Positions 47,195-55,802 of a DNA stretch of 64,000 nucleotides are shown here, in pieces. The DNA lies in NCBI GenBank assembly GCA_030442035.1, contig JAUJEA010000004.1:496001-560000 (forward strand), read 5' to 3'. Numbering within the stretch: position 1 is the stretch's first letter; the number at the start of each line of letters is the position of its first letter. The stretch comes from Splendidivirga corallicola (GTDB lineage: Bacteria > Bacteroidota > Bacteroidia > Cytophagales > Cyclobacteriaceae). A program made the position numbers and the translations under genes. Under the pieces are notes generated by a model, which did no database searches, was not told the origin of the DNA, and saw nothing but the letters and a program-made list of their open reading frames with translations.

Positions 47195-48046
47195 ATGAAC
47201 TGGATAACCCGCGAACGACCCAAGATTGATCGAATTGCCTGTCCATGGCTAATTAAGAGATTCATTGATCCTGAGGCCATATTCCATTTTGTCCCATTTG
47301 AGTTGGTTAAATCCGGTGCAAAACAATTGGATGCCATCCCTTTCGATATACCGGAGGTAGAATATACGCACTACAAGGATGAATGCACCTTTGATTACTT
47401 TGTCCAAAAGCACAATATAGAGGACCCTGCAGTCCGTACTATTGCTAAAATTGTCAGAGCTGCTGATACGGACAGGCACGATATGGCAGGTCAGGCATCG
47501 GGTCTATGGGCCATTTCAGCAGGTTTGTCTTTCAATATCAAGGATGATCACAAACTCCTCGAAATAGGGATGGTTATCTATGACGGCCTTTACTCATGGG
47601 CAAAACACCTGCAAAATGAAAGACATACACAGAATCCTACGGAAGGACTTTTGATTGAAGTTTACAGGAAGTTCTTAAAACAAAAAGCTTCGTCCCAAAA
47701 AATCCCTTCCTGGGTAAAAGAGCTAAAAGAGATCATTCAGGACCAGATTGATACGGATCTGAGTTTGAGCTTGCAGGATGTTTCCAAAAGCCTTCAGGTA
47801 CATCCGGCTTATATTTCCCGGGAATTTTCGAAATATTTTGATGACCTTAGCTTTGGTGAATACCTCAGAAAACTTAGGATCGAAAGAGCCATAAAATTGT
47901 TAGAAACTACCCAGTATACTTTAGCAGAAATAGCCTATCTCACAGGATTCTCGGATCAAAGTCACTTTACCAGAATATTCAAAAAACACACCGGTCTGCC
48001 ACCCAGCATTTATAAAAAACAGATAATAAAAGCTTCAAAAAAGTAA
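47195..48046 (+). CDS. ChrB_C-like domain fused to AraC DNA-binding domain
   Basis: The 283-residue protein has two clear parts. Residues 1-150 match the chromate-resistance ChrB C-terminal domain: RPKIDRIACPWLIKRFIDPEA, FDIPEVEYTHYKDECTFDYF and AADTDRHDMAGQASGLWAISAGL. Residues 170-283 form an AraC helix-turn-helix pair (SLQDVSKSLQVHPAYISREF, YTLAEIAYLTGFSDQSHFTRIF, PPSIYKK). ChrB is a chromate-sensitive regulator in Proteobacteria, so this may be a metal-oxyanion-sensing AraC regulator; that is inference. No chrA transporter is nearby; an FtsX-type permease gene follows after 77 bp and may be its target. Confidence 0.87.
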   Translation: MNWITRERPKIDRIACPWLIKRFIDPEAIFHFVPFELVKSGAKQLDAIPFDIPEVEYTHYKDECTFDYFVQKHNIEDPAVRTIAKIVRAADTDRHDMAGQASGLWAISAGLSFNIKDDHKLLEIGMVIYDGLYSWAKHLQNERHTQNPTEGLLIEVYRKFLKQKASSQKIPSWVKELKEIIQDQIDTDLSLSLQDVSKSLQVHPAYISREFSKYFDDLSFGEYLRKLRIERAIKLLETTQYTLAEIAYLTGFSDQSHFTRIFKKHTGLPPSIYKKQIIKASKK

Positions 48047-48094
48047 ATTAAGTTCCAAAAGTAAAATACGTTCTATACAAGCTCAGGAATAGTA

Positions 48095-48121
48095 CCTATT
48101 CTTATTCACAAAAAGAATAGG
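48095..48121 (+). promoter_or_regulatory. Inverted repeat directly before the permease start
   Basis: CCTATTCTT (48095-48103) and AAGAATAGG (48113-48121) form a perfect 9-bp inverted repeat with a 9-base centre, ending two bases before the ATG at 48124. It could be an operator for the upstream AraC-type regulator or an RNA hairpin that limits translation. Confidence 0.5.
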
Positions 48122-48123
48122 AC

Positions 48124-50535
48124 ATGATAAAACTGGTTTTTCGTCTTGCACTCAGAAACTTAAGGAAGCAGCGACTGTATACTATGATCAATATAATTGG
48201 TCTTACCATTGGGCTTTTGTCCTTTGTATTGATCATGCTCTATGTAAATCATGAAAAGAGTTTTGACAGGTTTCATGAAAAAAGTGAACGCATATACAGA
48301 CTCACATCCGCCACGGCGCAACGAAAAGGGGCCATCGTACCTTATATATGGGGGCAGGTTTTAAAAGATGAATTACCACAAGTGCAAAACCTGGCTTCCA
48401 TTCAAAACATCACCATTGCACTGACCATTGAGAAAGACAATGAAGTTTACGCACAACATGGTATAGTCGGAGCAGATTCTACTTTCTTTAACATTTTTGA
48501 TTTTCCGGTGATCAAAGGAAATCGGCATGAATTTCTTCAAACACCCAATAAAATGGTCATTACTCCGGAAATAGCTGTTAAGTACTTTCCGGGGGAGGAT
48601 CCGATTGGACAAACTTTAAAAATAAGTCTGTGGGGAACTTATGTTAACTTTGAGGTGGAGGGAATTGTGGAATCTCCGGAAAACTCGCATTTACCATTCA
48701 AATTGATCATCCCTATTCATTTCGTCAAAAAGTACTTTTTTGATCCTAGTTCATTCCTCTCCTGGAGAACACATTTTGCTTATACCTATCTGTTAATGAG
48801 CGATAATCATATTGATCAAAATGAGCATGATCAGATCAAAAGTGACTTGAAAGACTTTTTGGAACGACATGGGGGAAAAGAGCTAAGAGATAAGTATACG
48901 CCTGATATTGAACCCTTGAAAGATATCTATTTGAAATCGAATCTTCAATTTGATTTTCCTCCCAGGGGTAATATCGACCACATGTATATTTTAACAGTAG
49001 TAGCCTTTGGTATTCTCCTGATGGCTATGATCAACTTCATTAATATCACTTCCGCACAATCACTCACTCGGATCAAGGAATTTGGCTTAAAAAAGATCCT
49101 GGGCTCCCACAGAGGCTCATTATTCATTCAGTTCGTTCTTGAATCATTGTTGCTTTCTATTTTATCATTGATTTTAGCTTGTATCCTAATAAGCCTGATG
49201 CTTCCTTATTTCAATGAATTTACCGGTAAAGCATTTACACTAACAAGTGTATTTAGCATACACAATATTCTGTTTATGCTTGTTGTAGCCGTCATTGTCG
49301 GAATTACCTCAGGTATTTATCCTGCACTTATGTTATCATCGTTTAAACCTGCCAGTATTTTAAGTTCTCGGACTGCTGGTAGGTCAGCTGGAAGGAAGGG
49401 ACAAAAAATGTTGGTCATAGCCCAGTTCACATTGACCACCTTATTATTGGTGGCCACCGGCATTGTGTATAAACAGGTGACTTATATGTTGGAAAAGGAT
49501 CTGGGCTTCAACAAAGACCAGGTGATCATCATGGATGATGCCAGATTGATAGCTTCCAATCCAATTAAAACAGATCTATTCCGGGAAGAACTGACGAAGT
49601 ATGAACAAATCCATGCTGTTTCAGCTTCATCATCTTATCCGGGTCAGCAGTCATGGGCTGCCAGGTACGTACCTGAAGGATTTGAAAAGGAAGAAAGTGT
49701 TTCAATCTTCACCATCTATGCTGATCATGACTTTCTAAAGACCTACGATCTGGAAGTAGTACAAGGAAGGGATTTTGACAGGGAGATTTATTCTGATTCT
49801 TCCGCATTCTTAATTAATGAGGCGGCGGTCAAACTCTTCTCAAATACAGATGCTTCGTGGTTGCAGCAGCCAATTGGTAAAAAGATTAACTATACAAGGC
49901 AAACCGGGGGAGAGGTGATTGGTGTAATTAAAGATTTTCATTTGGAATCCATGAAAAATGAGATTGCACCCTTGGCCATTGAAATAACGCCTGAGAATTT
50001 CTTTGCACTGCAAATTAAATTGAATACTCAGGATATCGCAGAAACTTTAGTATTTATCGAATCCACCTGGAAAAGACTCTTTCCCGATTTACCCTTTACT
50101 TACAGCTTCGTTGATCAGGAATTTGCAGTGCATTTTGCTTCAGATCAGCAATTGGGACAGATATTGCGGTTATTCGCTATTGTTTCAATTGTGGTAGCGA
50201 TGTTGGGCTTGTTTGGATTGGCATCTTTCTTAGCTTTTGAAAAGGCAAAGGAGATGAGTATAAGAAAGGTCATTGGTGCTACGGAAAAGCAATTGGTTAT
50301 ATTGCTATCATGGTTGTTTCTCAAGCTGGTCTTATTGGCTAATCTCATAGCCTTACCATTAAGTTTTTACTTGATGGATCAATGGCTGGAAGAATTTGCT
50401 TATAGAATCAATATACCATTGTACCTGTTTGTCGTGGTGATCGGGATTACATTTGTCACCACCATTTTGACAATAGGTTATCATGCCTTGAAAACCGCCA
50501 GAACAAATCCCGTTGATATACTGGCTCAGGAATAA
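48124..50535 (+). CDS. FtsX/MacB-type permease
   Basis: The 803-residue inner-membrane protein has the doubled layout of helix, MacB-like periplasmic domain and FtsX core (IINIIGLTIGLLSFVLIMLYV at about 22-42; GLKKILGSHRGSLFIQFVLE; SGIYPALMLSSFKPASIL; SIRKVIGATEKQLVILLSW; NPVDILAQE at the end). It has no prefix domain and is only distantly related to the two other permeases in the window. Its ATPase must be encoded elsewhere. The gene follows the ChrB_C-AraC regulator on the same strand. Confidence 0.9.
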   Translation: MIKLVFRLALRNLRKQRLYTMINIIGLTIGLLSFVLIMLYVNHEKSFDRFHEKSERIYRLTSATAQRKGAIVPYIWGQVLKDELPQVQNLASIQNITIALTIEKDNEVYAQHGIVGADSTFFNIFDFPVIKGNRHEFLQTPNKMVITPEIAVKYFPGEDPIGQTLKISLWGTYVNFEVEGIVESPENSHLPFKLIIPIHFVKKYFFDPSSFLSWRTHFAYTYLLMSDNHIDQNEHDQIKSDLKDFLERHGGKELRDKYTPDIEPLKDIYLKSNLQFDFPPRGNIDHMYILTVVAFGILLMAMINFINITSAQSLTRIKEFGLKKILGSHRGSLFIQFVLESLLLSILSLILACILISLMLPYFNEFTGKAFTLTSVFSIHNILFMLVVAVIVGITSGIYPALMLSSFKPASILSSRTAGRSAGRKGQKMLVIAQFTLTTLLLVATGIVYKQVTYMLEKDLGFNKDQVIIMDDARLIASNPIKTDLFREELTKYEQIHAVSASSSYPGQQSWAARYVPEGFEKEESVSIFTIYADHDFLKTYDLEVVQGRDFDREIYSDSSAFLINEAAVKLFSNTDASWLQQPIGKKINYTRQTGGEVIGVIKDFHLESMKNEIAPLAIEITPENFFALQIKLNTQDIAETLVFIESTWKRLFPDLPFTYSFVDQEFAVHFASDQQLGQILRLFAIVSIVVAMLGLFGLASFLAFEKAKEMSIRKVIGATEKQLVILLSWLFLKLVLLANLIALPLSFYLMDQWLEEFAYRINIPLYLFVVVIGITFVTTILTIGYHALKTARTNPVDILAQE

Positions 50536-51160
50536 GACAGAAAGTAGCTTTACTCAGCAGTAATTGATATCTGTTTTTAGGAATTTTGAGTTTTGAATTT
50601 TGGATGATGAATTGAATTAATTACAAATTTCAAATGTAGAATTACGAATTCTCAATGTCTAGTCTTGCAATAACCATGATACTTTTCAACCTGGGTAATT
50701 AGATGCAAATGAATACTTTTAAAGGTTCTTAAAAAGTACTTCTGAACATAAATTCAGAAATTACACCACTAATCCATGAGGATTTTCCTACCTTTGAAGT
50801 TCAAATAACAATCATTTATTGAGTAACTTTAGAAAACTAGGACTCTCACCGTCGATTATTGAAATCTCATATCAAATGAGATGCGCAAATGTAACTCAAG
50901 CGCAAAAAAGGCCATTTCAATATTATTCAGTAAGGATCCAACGGAATTCATTGGATTTTCAAAGGCAGTAATAGAAAAAACAACCACATTTCATCTTTAG
51001 TTGCGCAGACGCTTGTTATTACCATATTATGTGCGTTGGGATCTCAAACTGCTACAGCGTTTATGCTTTTTCACAGAAAGAAGAGGCAATGACATAAGTA
51101 GGGGAATCAATGTAAAATATGAAGATTGTTTCACGTAAAATTTAAAAAGATAAGTTTAAT
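50536..51160. other. Gene-free region with a possible gene remnant
   Basis: About 625 bases. A relative of the dispersed A/T repeat lies inverted at 50581-50603. From about 50937 to 51092 one frame without ATG encodes a credible hydrophobic segment (SLVAQTLVITILCALG) and a basic end (FHRKKRQ), which may be a decayed membrane protein gene. Nothing else was recognised. Confidence 0.4.
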
Positions 51161-51382
51161 ATGGGACGGAAAAATAACAATGCTTTTATAAAGAAACAAA
51201 AGGCAGAAAGAAAAAGGAAGAAGCGAGAAGAAAAGAGGCAAAAAATGGAAGCACGAAAAAATGAGGTTACAAGTGGCAATCTCGATGATATGACTGCTTA
51301 TGTTGATCAAGATGGAAATATTACTTCCGAACCGCCCGAAGAAAACAAAAAGGATCTTCCTGATAAAAAAAATGTTGATTAG
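51161..51382 (+). CDS. Stand-alone N-terminal domain of Bacteroidota cold-shock proteins
   Basis: The 73-residue protein begins with a basic helix (MGRKNNNAFIKKQKAERKRKKREEKRQK) followed by LDDMTAYVDQDGNITSEPPEE. Many Bacteroidota cold-shock proteins of ~150 residues carry this region (basic MGRSQETF-like helix, then LDDMIAYVDEFGNITDTPPD) in front of the cold-shock domain. Here it stops before any cold-shock domain; a separate cold-shock domain gene lies 1.76 kb downstream on the same strand. The basic helix could bind RNA. The identification is from memory of the family. Confidence 0.75.
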   Translation: MGRKNNNAFIKKQKAERKRKKREEKRQKMEARKNEVTSGNLDDMTAYVDQDGNITSEPPEENKKDLPDKKNVD

Positions 51383-52061
51383 AAATTCAGTTATTGTTCT
51401 TAAGGATGGATTTGTCTTAGTGAAAAAGCAACCTGCTATTAACGGTTAGAATATATGATTTTTTTGACAAATAAAACCTTGGCCATTCTTCAAGCATTAT
51501 TCTCGGGTGGTTTTGTCCTTAGGATTTCTTTTGATCAATCTGTTGATCATCAATTGGTGACATGATTAAAGGTATGTATCTAGGAATAGTCACAAATAAA
51601 ATATACCTTTGATAGTGAAATGGTAGGAGTAACCTTTCTTTATTCAATCACATCTGATTTTATAATTAATTTTGCGCCTCCGATTGTTTTATTTAAATAA
51701 GAAAAATATCAGTAGACATTTTATCAGCTGAGCTTAAAGAACAAAGAGCAATGTTTGTTAAATATTGTTCCTAATGTACGAATCATAAGACCTCTCTAAA
51801 GATTTCTAATTAATTCCTACACAGTTCCACAAATTATTAGGCAATGGCAGCCTAATAAGGGTTGAAGATTAACTGACAAGATTTATTCTACCGGTAAGAT
51901 CAAAAGTAGCTTGTAAAATACGGCATTAGAATTAAAACATTATTATCATCAAGAATCCAAAATTTTCACAAGCTATAGGCTCAGAGTTCTCCAGGACATT
52001 AAGGACCAGAGTCAACGCATATTTCAAAGCTAATAATCTGAGTAAATATGGCAACCTCAGT
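51383..52061. other. Long region before the desaturase start
   Basis: About 680 bases precede the first ATG of the desaturase. A 7-bp inverted repeat TGATCAA/TTGATCA lies at 51532-51549. From 51936 to 52061 the desaturase frame is open and encodes family-like sequence (KNPKFSQAIGSEFSRTLRTR), so this part is coding or was until recently. The rest shows no gene. Confidence 0.5.
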
Positions 52062-53057
52062 ATGACCATCAAAACCATATTGATGCTCACAGTATTTTTC
52101 GCACCCCTGATTATTATTAATTCCGGGATTGTATTGAGTCCGTTAATGCTGTTCATTTTATATATCATCAGTGCATTTGGTATGGCTGGAATAGGCATGG
52201 GTATTATGCATGATGCTATTCATGGCTCTTATTCCAGTAGTAAGAGAATTAATAAATACATGGGGTATACACTGAATCTTATCGGGGCAAATGCCATAGT
52301 ATGGAAAATACAACATAATGTTCTTCACCATACTTATACAAATATCGATGAGGCCGACGATGATATCAATGCTCCTTTTTTTCTAAGGTTTTCACCTCAC
52401 GCCAAAAAATATTGGCTTCATCAATTCCAACATCTTTATGTTTGGTTATTCTATGGCTTGTCAACCATATCATGGGTCACTGCCAAAGATTTTGTGAGGA
52501 TTGTCAGATATAAGAAGATGGGTTTTTTCAACGAAAAGAATGAATTAGGAAAAGTGATTCTAAAGGTGGTCGGATGGAAATTGGTGTATTTTTCTTATAC
52601 ACTGATTTTACCACTGTTAGTGGTGCCGCTGGCCCCATGGATTATTATTCTGGCTTTTATTAGTATGCATTTTGTGACCGGGCTGTTGATCAGCACAATA
52701 TTTCAAACAGCGCATGTAGTACCGAGTACGGAATTTCCTTTGCCAGATGAAAACGGACTTATTGCAAATGATTGGTCCATTCATCAATTAGCTACTACAA
52801 GTAACTTTTCGCCTAGAAGCAGATTCTTTTCCTGGTTAATCGGAGGATTAAATTATCAAATAGAACATCATCTATTACCAAATATTTGTCATGTACATTA
52901 TCGAAAGTTATCACGGATAGTAGCCGAAACGGCAAAAGAATATGGGATACCTTATCTGACAAAAAAAACCTTTGTCGCTGCTGTTTGGGATCATGTTAAA
53001 ATGTTACGTCAGTTAGGCAACATGGAGCTTGAGCCAACAAGACAAGGAATAAAATAA
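52062..53057 (+). CDS. Fatty acid desaturase
   Basis: The 331-residue membrane protein has the three histidine boxes of acyl-lipid/acyl-CoA desaturases: HDAIH (50-54), HNVLHH (85-90) and QIEHH (about 284-288), binding two irons, and four hydrophobic segments. It introduces double bases of unsaturation into membrane fatty acids, usually to keep membranes fluid in the cold. The ATG at 52062 gives a protein lacking the usual ~38-residue N-terminus; that sequence exists in frame upstream (51948-52061) but has no ATG, GTG or TTG start. It lies between the two halves of a cold-shock protein on the same strand. Confidence 0.88.
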   Translation: MTIKTILMLTVFFAPLIIINSGIVLSPLMLFILYIISAFGMAGIGMGIMHDAIHGSYSSSKRINKYMGYTLNLIGANAIVWKIQHNVLHHTYTNIDEADDDINAPFFLRFSPHAKKYWLHQFQHLYVWLFYGLSTISWVTAKDFVRIVRYKKMGFFNEKNELGKVILKVVGWKLVYFSYTLILPLLVVPLAPWIIILAFISMHFVTGLLISTIFQTAHVVPSTEFPLPDENGLIANDWSIHQLATTSNFSPRSRFFSWLIGGLNYQIEHHLLPNICHVHYRKLSRIVAETAKEYGIPYLTKKTFVAAVWDHVKMLRQLGNMELEPTRQGIK

Positions 53058-53145
53058 TGAGGAGATTCTGCAATGATTTTCTCCTTAAATAGGAAATAAT
53101 TCACATTTAAAAATATAAAACAATAATTTAGAATTTAATAAAACA

Positions 53146-53340
53146 ATGAAAGAAGGAACAGTTAAGTTTTTTAATAATGCCAAAGGGTTTGGCTTTATTA
53201 AGCCATCAGATTCGAGTGAAGACATTTTTGTACACGAAAGTGGTCTTATCGATGAAATTCGTGAGAATGACAAAGTGAAATTTGATGTAGAAAGAGGAAA
53301 AAAAGGAATGAATGCGGTAAATGTAGAAGTTATTAATTAA
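53146..53340 (+). CDS. Cold-shock domain protein
   Basis: The 64-residue protein is a complete cold-shock domain: GTVKFFNNAKGFGFIKP (RNP1-like), IFVHESGL (RNP2-like) and VKFDVERGKKGMNAVNVEVI. It should bind single-stranded RNA and DNA as an RNA chaperone. Sequence details (GLIDEIRENDKVKF, GKKGMNAV) match the C-terminal part of the longer two-part Bacteroidota cold-shock proteins, whose N-terminal part is encoded separately at 51161-51382. A strong terminator follows. Confidence 0.95.
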   Translation: MKEGTVKFFNNAKGFGFIKPSDSSEDIFVHESGLIDEIRENDKVKFDVERGKKGMNAVNVEVIN

Positions 53341-53360
53341 CCGACGCTTTTACTATATTA

Positions 53361-53389
53361 AAAAGCCATCTATTCAGATGGCTTTTTTT
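53361..53389 (+). terminator. Rho-independent terminator of the cold-shock gene
   Basis: Perfect 11-base arms AAAAGCCATCT (53361-53371) and AGATGGCTTTT (53376-53386) with an ATTC loop, followed by more T, 20 bases after the stop codon. Confidence 0.88.
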
Positions 53390-53494
53390 ATGTCCTTTGG
53401 TTTATGGTTTCAAATGCGATTTTGACATAGGTCAAAAAACAATTGCATAACATTGCTTCATTTTGAGAGAAATTCAACGAAATTATATTGACAA

Positions 53495-53950
53495 ATGAAA
53501 AATTCAACAATGTTATTTAGGGCTGTTTTGGTCCTGATCATTCTGGCTGCCATACCACACGCATTTGCCACCTGGAGATCAGAAACCCGTTCGGAAGAGC
53601 CTCTTCAGGTCAGGGTTAATCAAGAAAACCCATTGATAGGAAAATGGGAAGCAACATATGACGAAATGGAAGGTAAAGTAATTTATCAAATAAAGAAAAA
53701 AGGAAATAAAATAATGGGATATACTGTCTCTTTCGTGGATGAAGCTGGTAATGCCTATGTAGATGATTCATTAGTCCTGGAAGTGAAGCACTTTAGTAAA
53801 GACAAAGGAAAGGCTATGTATATGATGGAATATGAAGGAGAAAAGTATGAGGTGATATGCGAATTTAAACTTGAAGGCAATTCCCTCGAAATAAGCTATG
53901 ACTACTACGGTTATCAGGGAAAGGAAGTTTGGAAGAAAATTAATGAATAA
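53495..53950 (+). CDS. Small secreted lipocalin-like protein (DUF2147-like)
   Basis: The 151-residue protein has a signal peptide (to about AIPHAFA). The mature part begins NPLIGKWEATYDEMEGKVIYQIKKKGNKIMGYTVS and alternates short strands, as in small lipocalin-like or DUF2147-like barrels. The exact family is uncertain. Its stop codon is two bases before the start of the fatty acid hydroxylase gene, so the two are one operon, and it may assist membrane-lipid work in the periplasm. Confidence 0.75.
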   Translation: MKNSTMLFRAVLVLIILAAIPHAFATWRSETRSEEPLQVRVNQENPLIGKWEATYDEMEGKVIYQIKKKGNKIMGYTVSFVDEAGNAYVDDSLVLEVKHFSKDKGKAMYMMEYEGEKYEVICEFKLEGNSLEISYDYYGYQGKEVWKKINE

Positions 53951-53952
53951 CA

Positions 53953-54828
53953 ATGGAATTTTTCACTAAGGTTTTAGACACGGAACATGTCCATGCCTGG
54001 TTTGATTGGGTGAATAATGGAAGTGTGTTTTATGTGATTGTTCCATTCTTTGTTATTGAACTCACCCGGTATGCTGTGCTTAATCGCCTGAATTGGAACG
54101 TCGTTGGTGATTCTTTGGCTAATGTCATAACCCTTTTTGCCTTCATTACAATAGAATTTATACTGGGAGCACTCTTTCTGTATAAAGTATATTTCTGGGT
54201 CTATGAAAACATGAGTCTTCCTCATTTGCCATTAAACATGGTAACCATTCTCTGCTGTATTCTCCTGGCAGATTTTGCTTATTACTGGGATCATCGCGTA
54301 ATGCATAGGATTGGTATTGGATGGGCAACACACACTGTACATCATAGTTCCCCACATTTCAATATGTCGGTCGCCTATCGTTTTGGTCCGCTTGATGCTG
54401 TATTTCCTGTAATTTTTTCATTGCCGATTGTGATGTTAGGGTTTAATCCATGGCTGCTACTGGCGGCAGAATTATTTGTTCAAACTTATCAGGCTATTCT
54501 GCATACGGAAATTATAGGGAAATTACCCAGACCTATTGAGTATTTGATGAACACACCTTCTCATCATCGAGTACATCATGGTTCGAATGACAAGTACCTT
54601 GATAAAAACTATGCTGGAATACTGATTATTTGGGATCGTATGTTTGGATCATTTGCAGAAGAAAAGGAAGAGGTGGTTTATGGCATCACAGAACCATTGG
54701 AAAGTGTCAATCCATTTAAAGTTTTCTTTCATGGATTCACCCGGTTGTACAGAATGATGAAAAGCACTAAAGGGTTCAAGAACAAATTAAGCTATTTGAT
54801 CAAACCTCCGGGATGGACACCTGATTAG
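53953..54828 (+). CDS. Sterol desaturase/fatty acid hydroxylase family protein
   Basis: The 291-residue membrane protein has several hydrophobic segments and the family's histidine motifs: DHRVMHR, HTVHHSSPHFN and HHRVHHGSNDKYLDKNYAG, which bind a di-iron centre. Members hydroxylate or desaturate lipids such as fatty acids, sterols or carotenoids. In Bacteroidota the substrate is often a fatty acid or an aminolipid chain. The gene begins two bases after the small secreted protein gene and belongs to the group of lipid-modifying and cold-shock genes in this block. Confidence 0.9.
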   Translation: MEFFTKVLDTEHVHAWFDWVNNGSVFYVIVPFFVIELTRYAVLNRLNWNVVGDSLANVITLFAFITIEFILGALFLYKVYFWVYENMSLPHLPLNMVTILCCILLADFAYYWDHRVMHRIGIGWATHTVHHSSPHFNMSVAYRFGPLDAVFPVIFSLPIVMLGFNPWLLLAAELFVQTYQAILHTEIIGKLPRPIEYLMNTPSHHRVHHGSNDKYLDKNYAGILIIWDRMFGSFAEEKEEVVYGITEPLESVNPFKVFFHGFTRLYRMMKSTKGFKNKLSYLIKPPGWTPD

Positions 54829-54895
54829 GTTCCAAACAAATTAGTTTATTCCTTCCGGAAGTTCAGTGATTATAAATGGTTTTGGTTTAAACGAA

Positions 54896-55465
54896 TCAAC
54901 CGGTTTTCTTTCCTCTAATACGACTTAAAGTTTCCTGTGTAATGCCAAGCAGAGAGGCAATATGCCCCAAATTAACCCTTTGTGTAACATCAGGAAAAAA
55001 AGAGAGCAACAAGTCATACTTTTCCCTGGCGCTCAAAAAAAGATAACCCTTGGAATATTCATCAATGGAAGCCAGTTGCTCTTCGGCCAGGTAACGTCCA
55101 AATCGTTCAATGGAAGCGTGTTGGTCATACAAAATATCTAAAGCTTCTTTTGTTATAAATGCAATCTGCGAGTCTTCCACAAGCTCAATGAATTCGTGAC
55201 CAGGCTGGTTATTGATAAAACTGCTCCAGGCAGTAAAGAAATAACCCTCAGGGTAAATCCAGGTCGTTACGTCTTTATCACTCTGGTAAAAGAAGGTACG
55301 AACGGTTCCCCTTAACATAAAATACAGGTTCCTGCAAGTATCACCTTTGCGAAGTAGTTTTTTGCCATTCGGATATTCTTTGGTTTTGAAAGACACTAAA
55401 ATGGCCTTTTCAGCCTCCTTGTTTAAACTAACGTATTGATGAATATAATCCAGCAGTAACTCCAC
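54896..55465 (-). CDS. Crp/Fnr family transcriptional regulator
   Basis: A cyclic-nucleotide-binding-like beta barrel (YPNGKKLLRKGDTCRNLYFMLRGTVRTFF, YPEGYFFTAWSSFINNQPGHEFIELVEDS) is followed by a C-terminal helix-turn-helix (NLGHIASLLGITQETLSRIRGKK). No FNR-type cysteine cluster is present, so it does not look like an oxygen sensor. I chose the GTG at 55465 because the product (about 189 residues, starting ELLLDYIHQYVSL) fits the family length; a TTG at 55519 would add 18 residues. It converges with the fatty acid hydroxylase gene and may or may not control it. Confidence 0.9.
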   Translation of the reverse strand: MELLLDYIHQYVSLNKEAEKAILVSFKTKEYPNGKKLLRKGDTCRNLYFMLRGTVRTFFYQSDKDVTTWIYPEGYFFTAWSSFINNQPGHEFIELVEDSQIAFITKEALDILYDQHASIERFGRYLAEEQLASIDEYSKGYLFLSAREKYDLLLSFFPDVTQRVNLGHIASLLGITQETLSRIRGKKTG

Positions 55466-55802
55466 AGCCAAAATATAATGACAATCTTTTGAATATGGAA
55501 ATACTTTTAGTTCACTCAAATAGACTTAAATTAAGAATTTAAAATTAGAAGTTAAATATTTATTAATCAGTATATTATAAAATTATTTATTGAATTAATG
55601 TAATTATTATTTCCTCATGCAAAAGAACTTTTTTATAAAAAACATATTGATATCATGGCGATGTGCAAAATGGATACATTTCATTGGCACTTAACTTTTG
55701 ACCAGGTTCAGTCCACTTTTAGTTGAAGATTTACAATCGAAAACAAGCCGTTGTATTTTGTTGCGGGTTAACCCGGTTATGCCTTTTTGTGGCTTAAAGC
55801 TT
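55466..55802. other. Intergenic region without recognised content
   Basis: About 340 bases, very A/T-rich at 55520-55640, between two minus-strand regulator genes. It should contain the promoter of the Crp/Fnr gene. No repeat or hairpin stands out. Confidence 0.5.
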
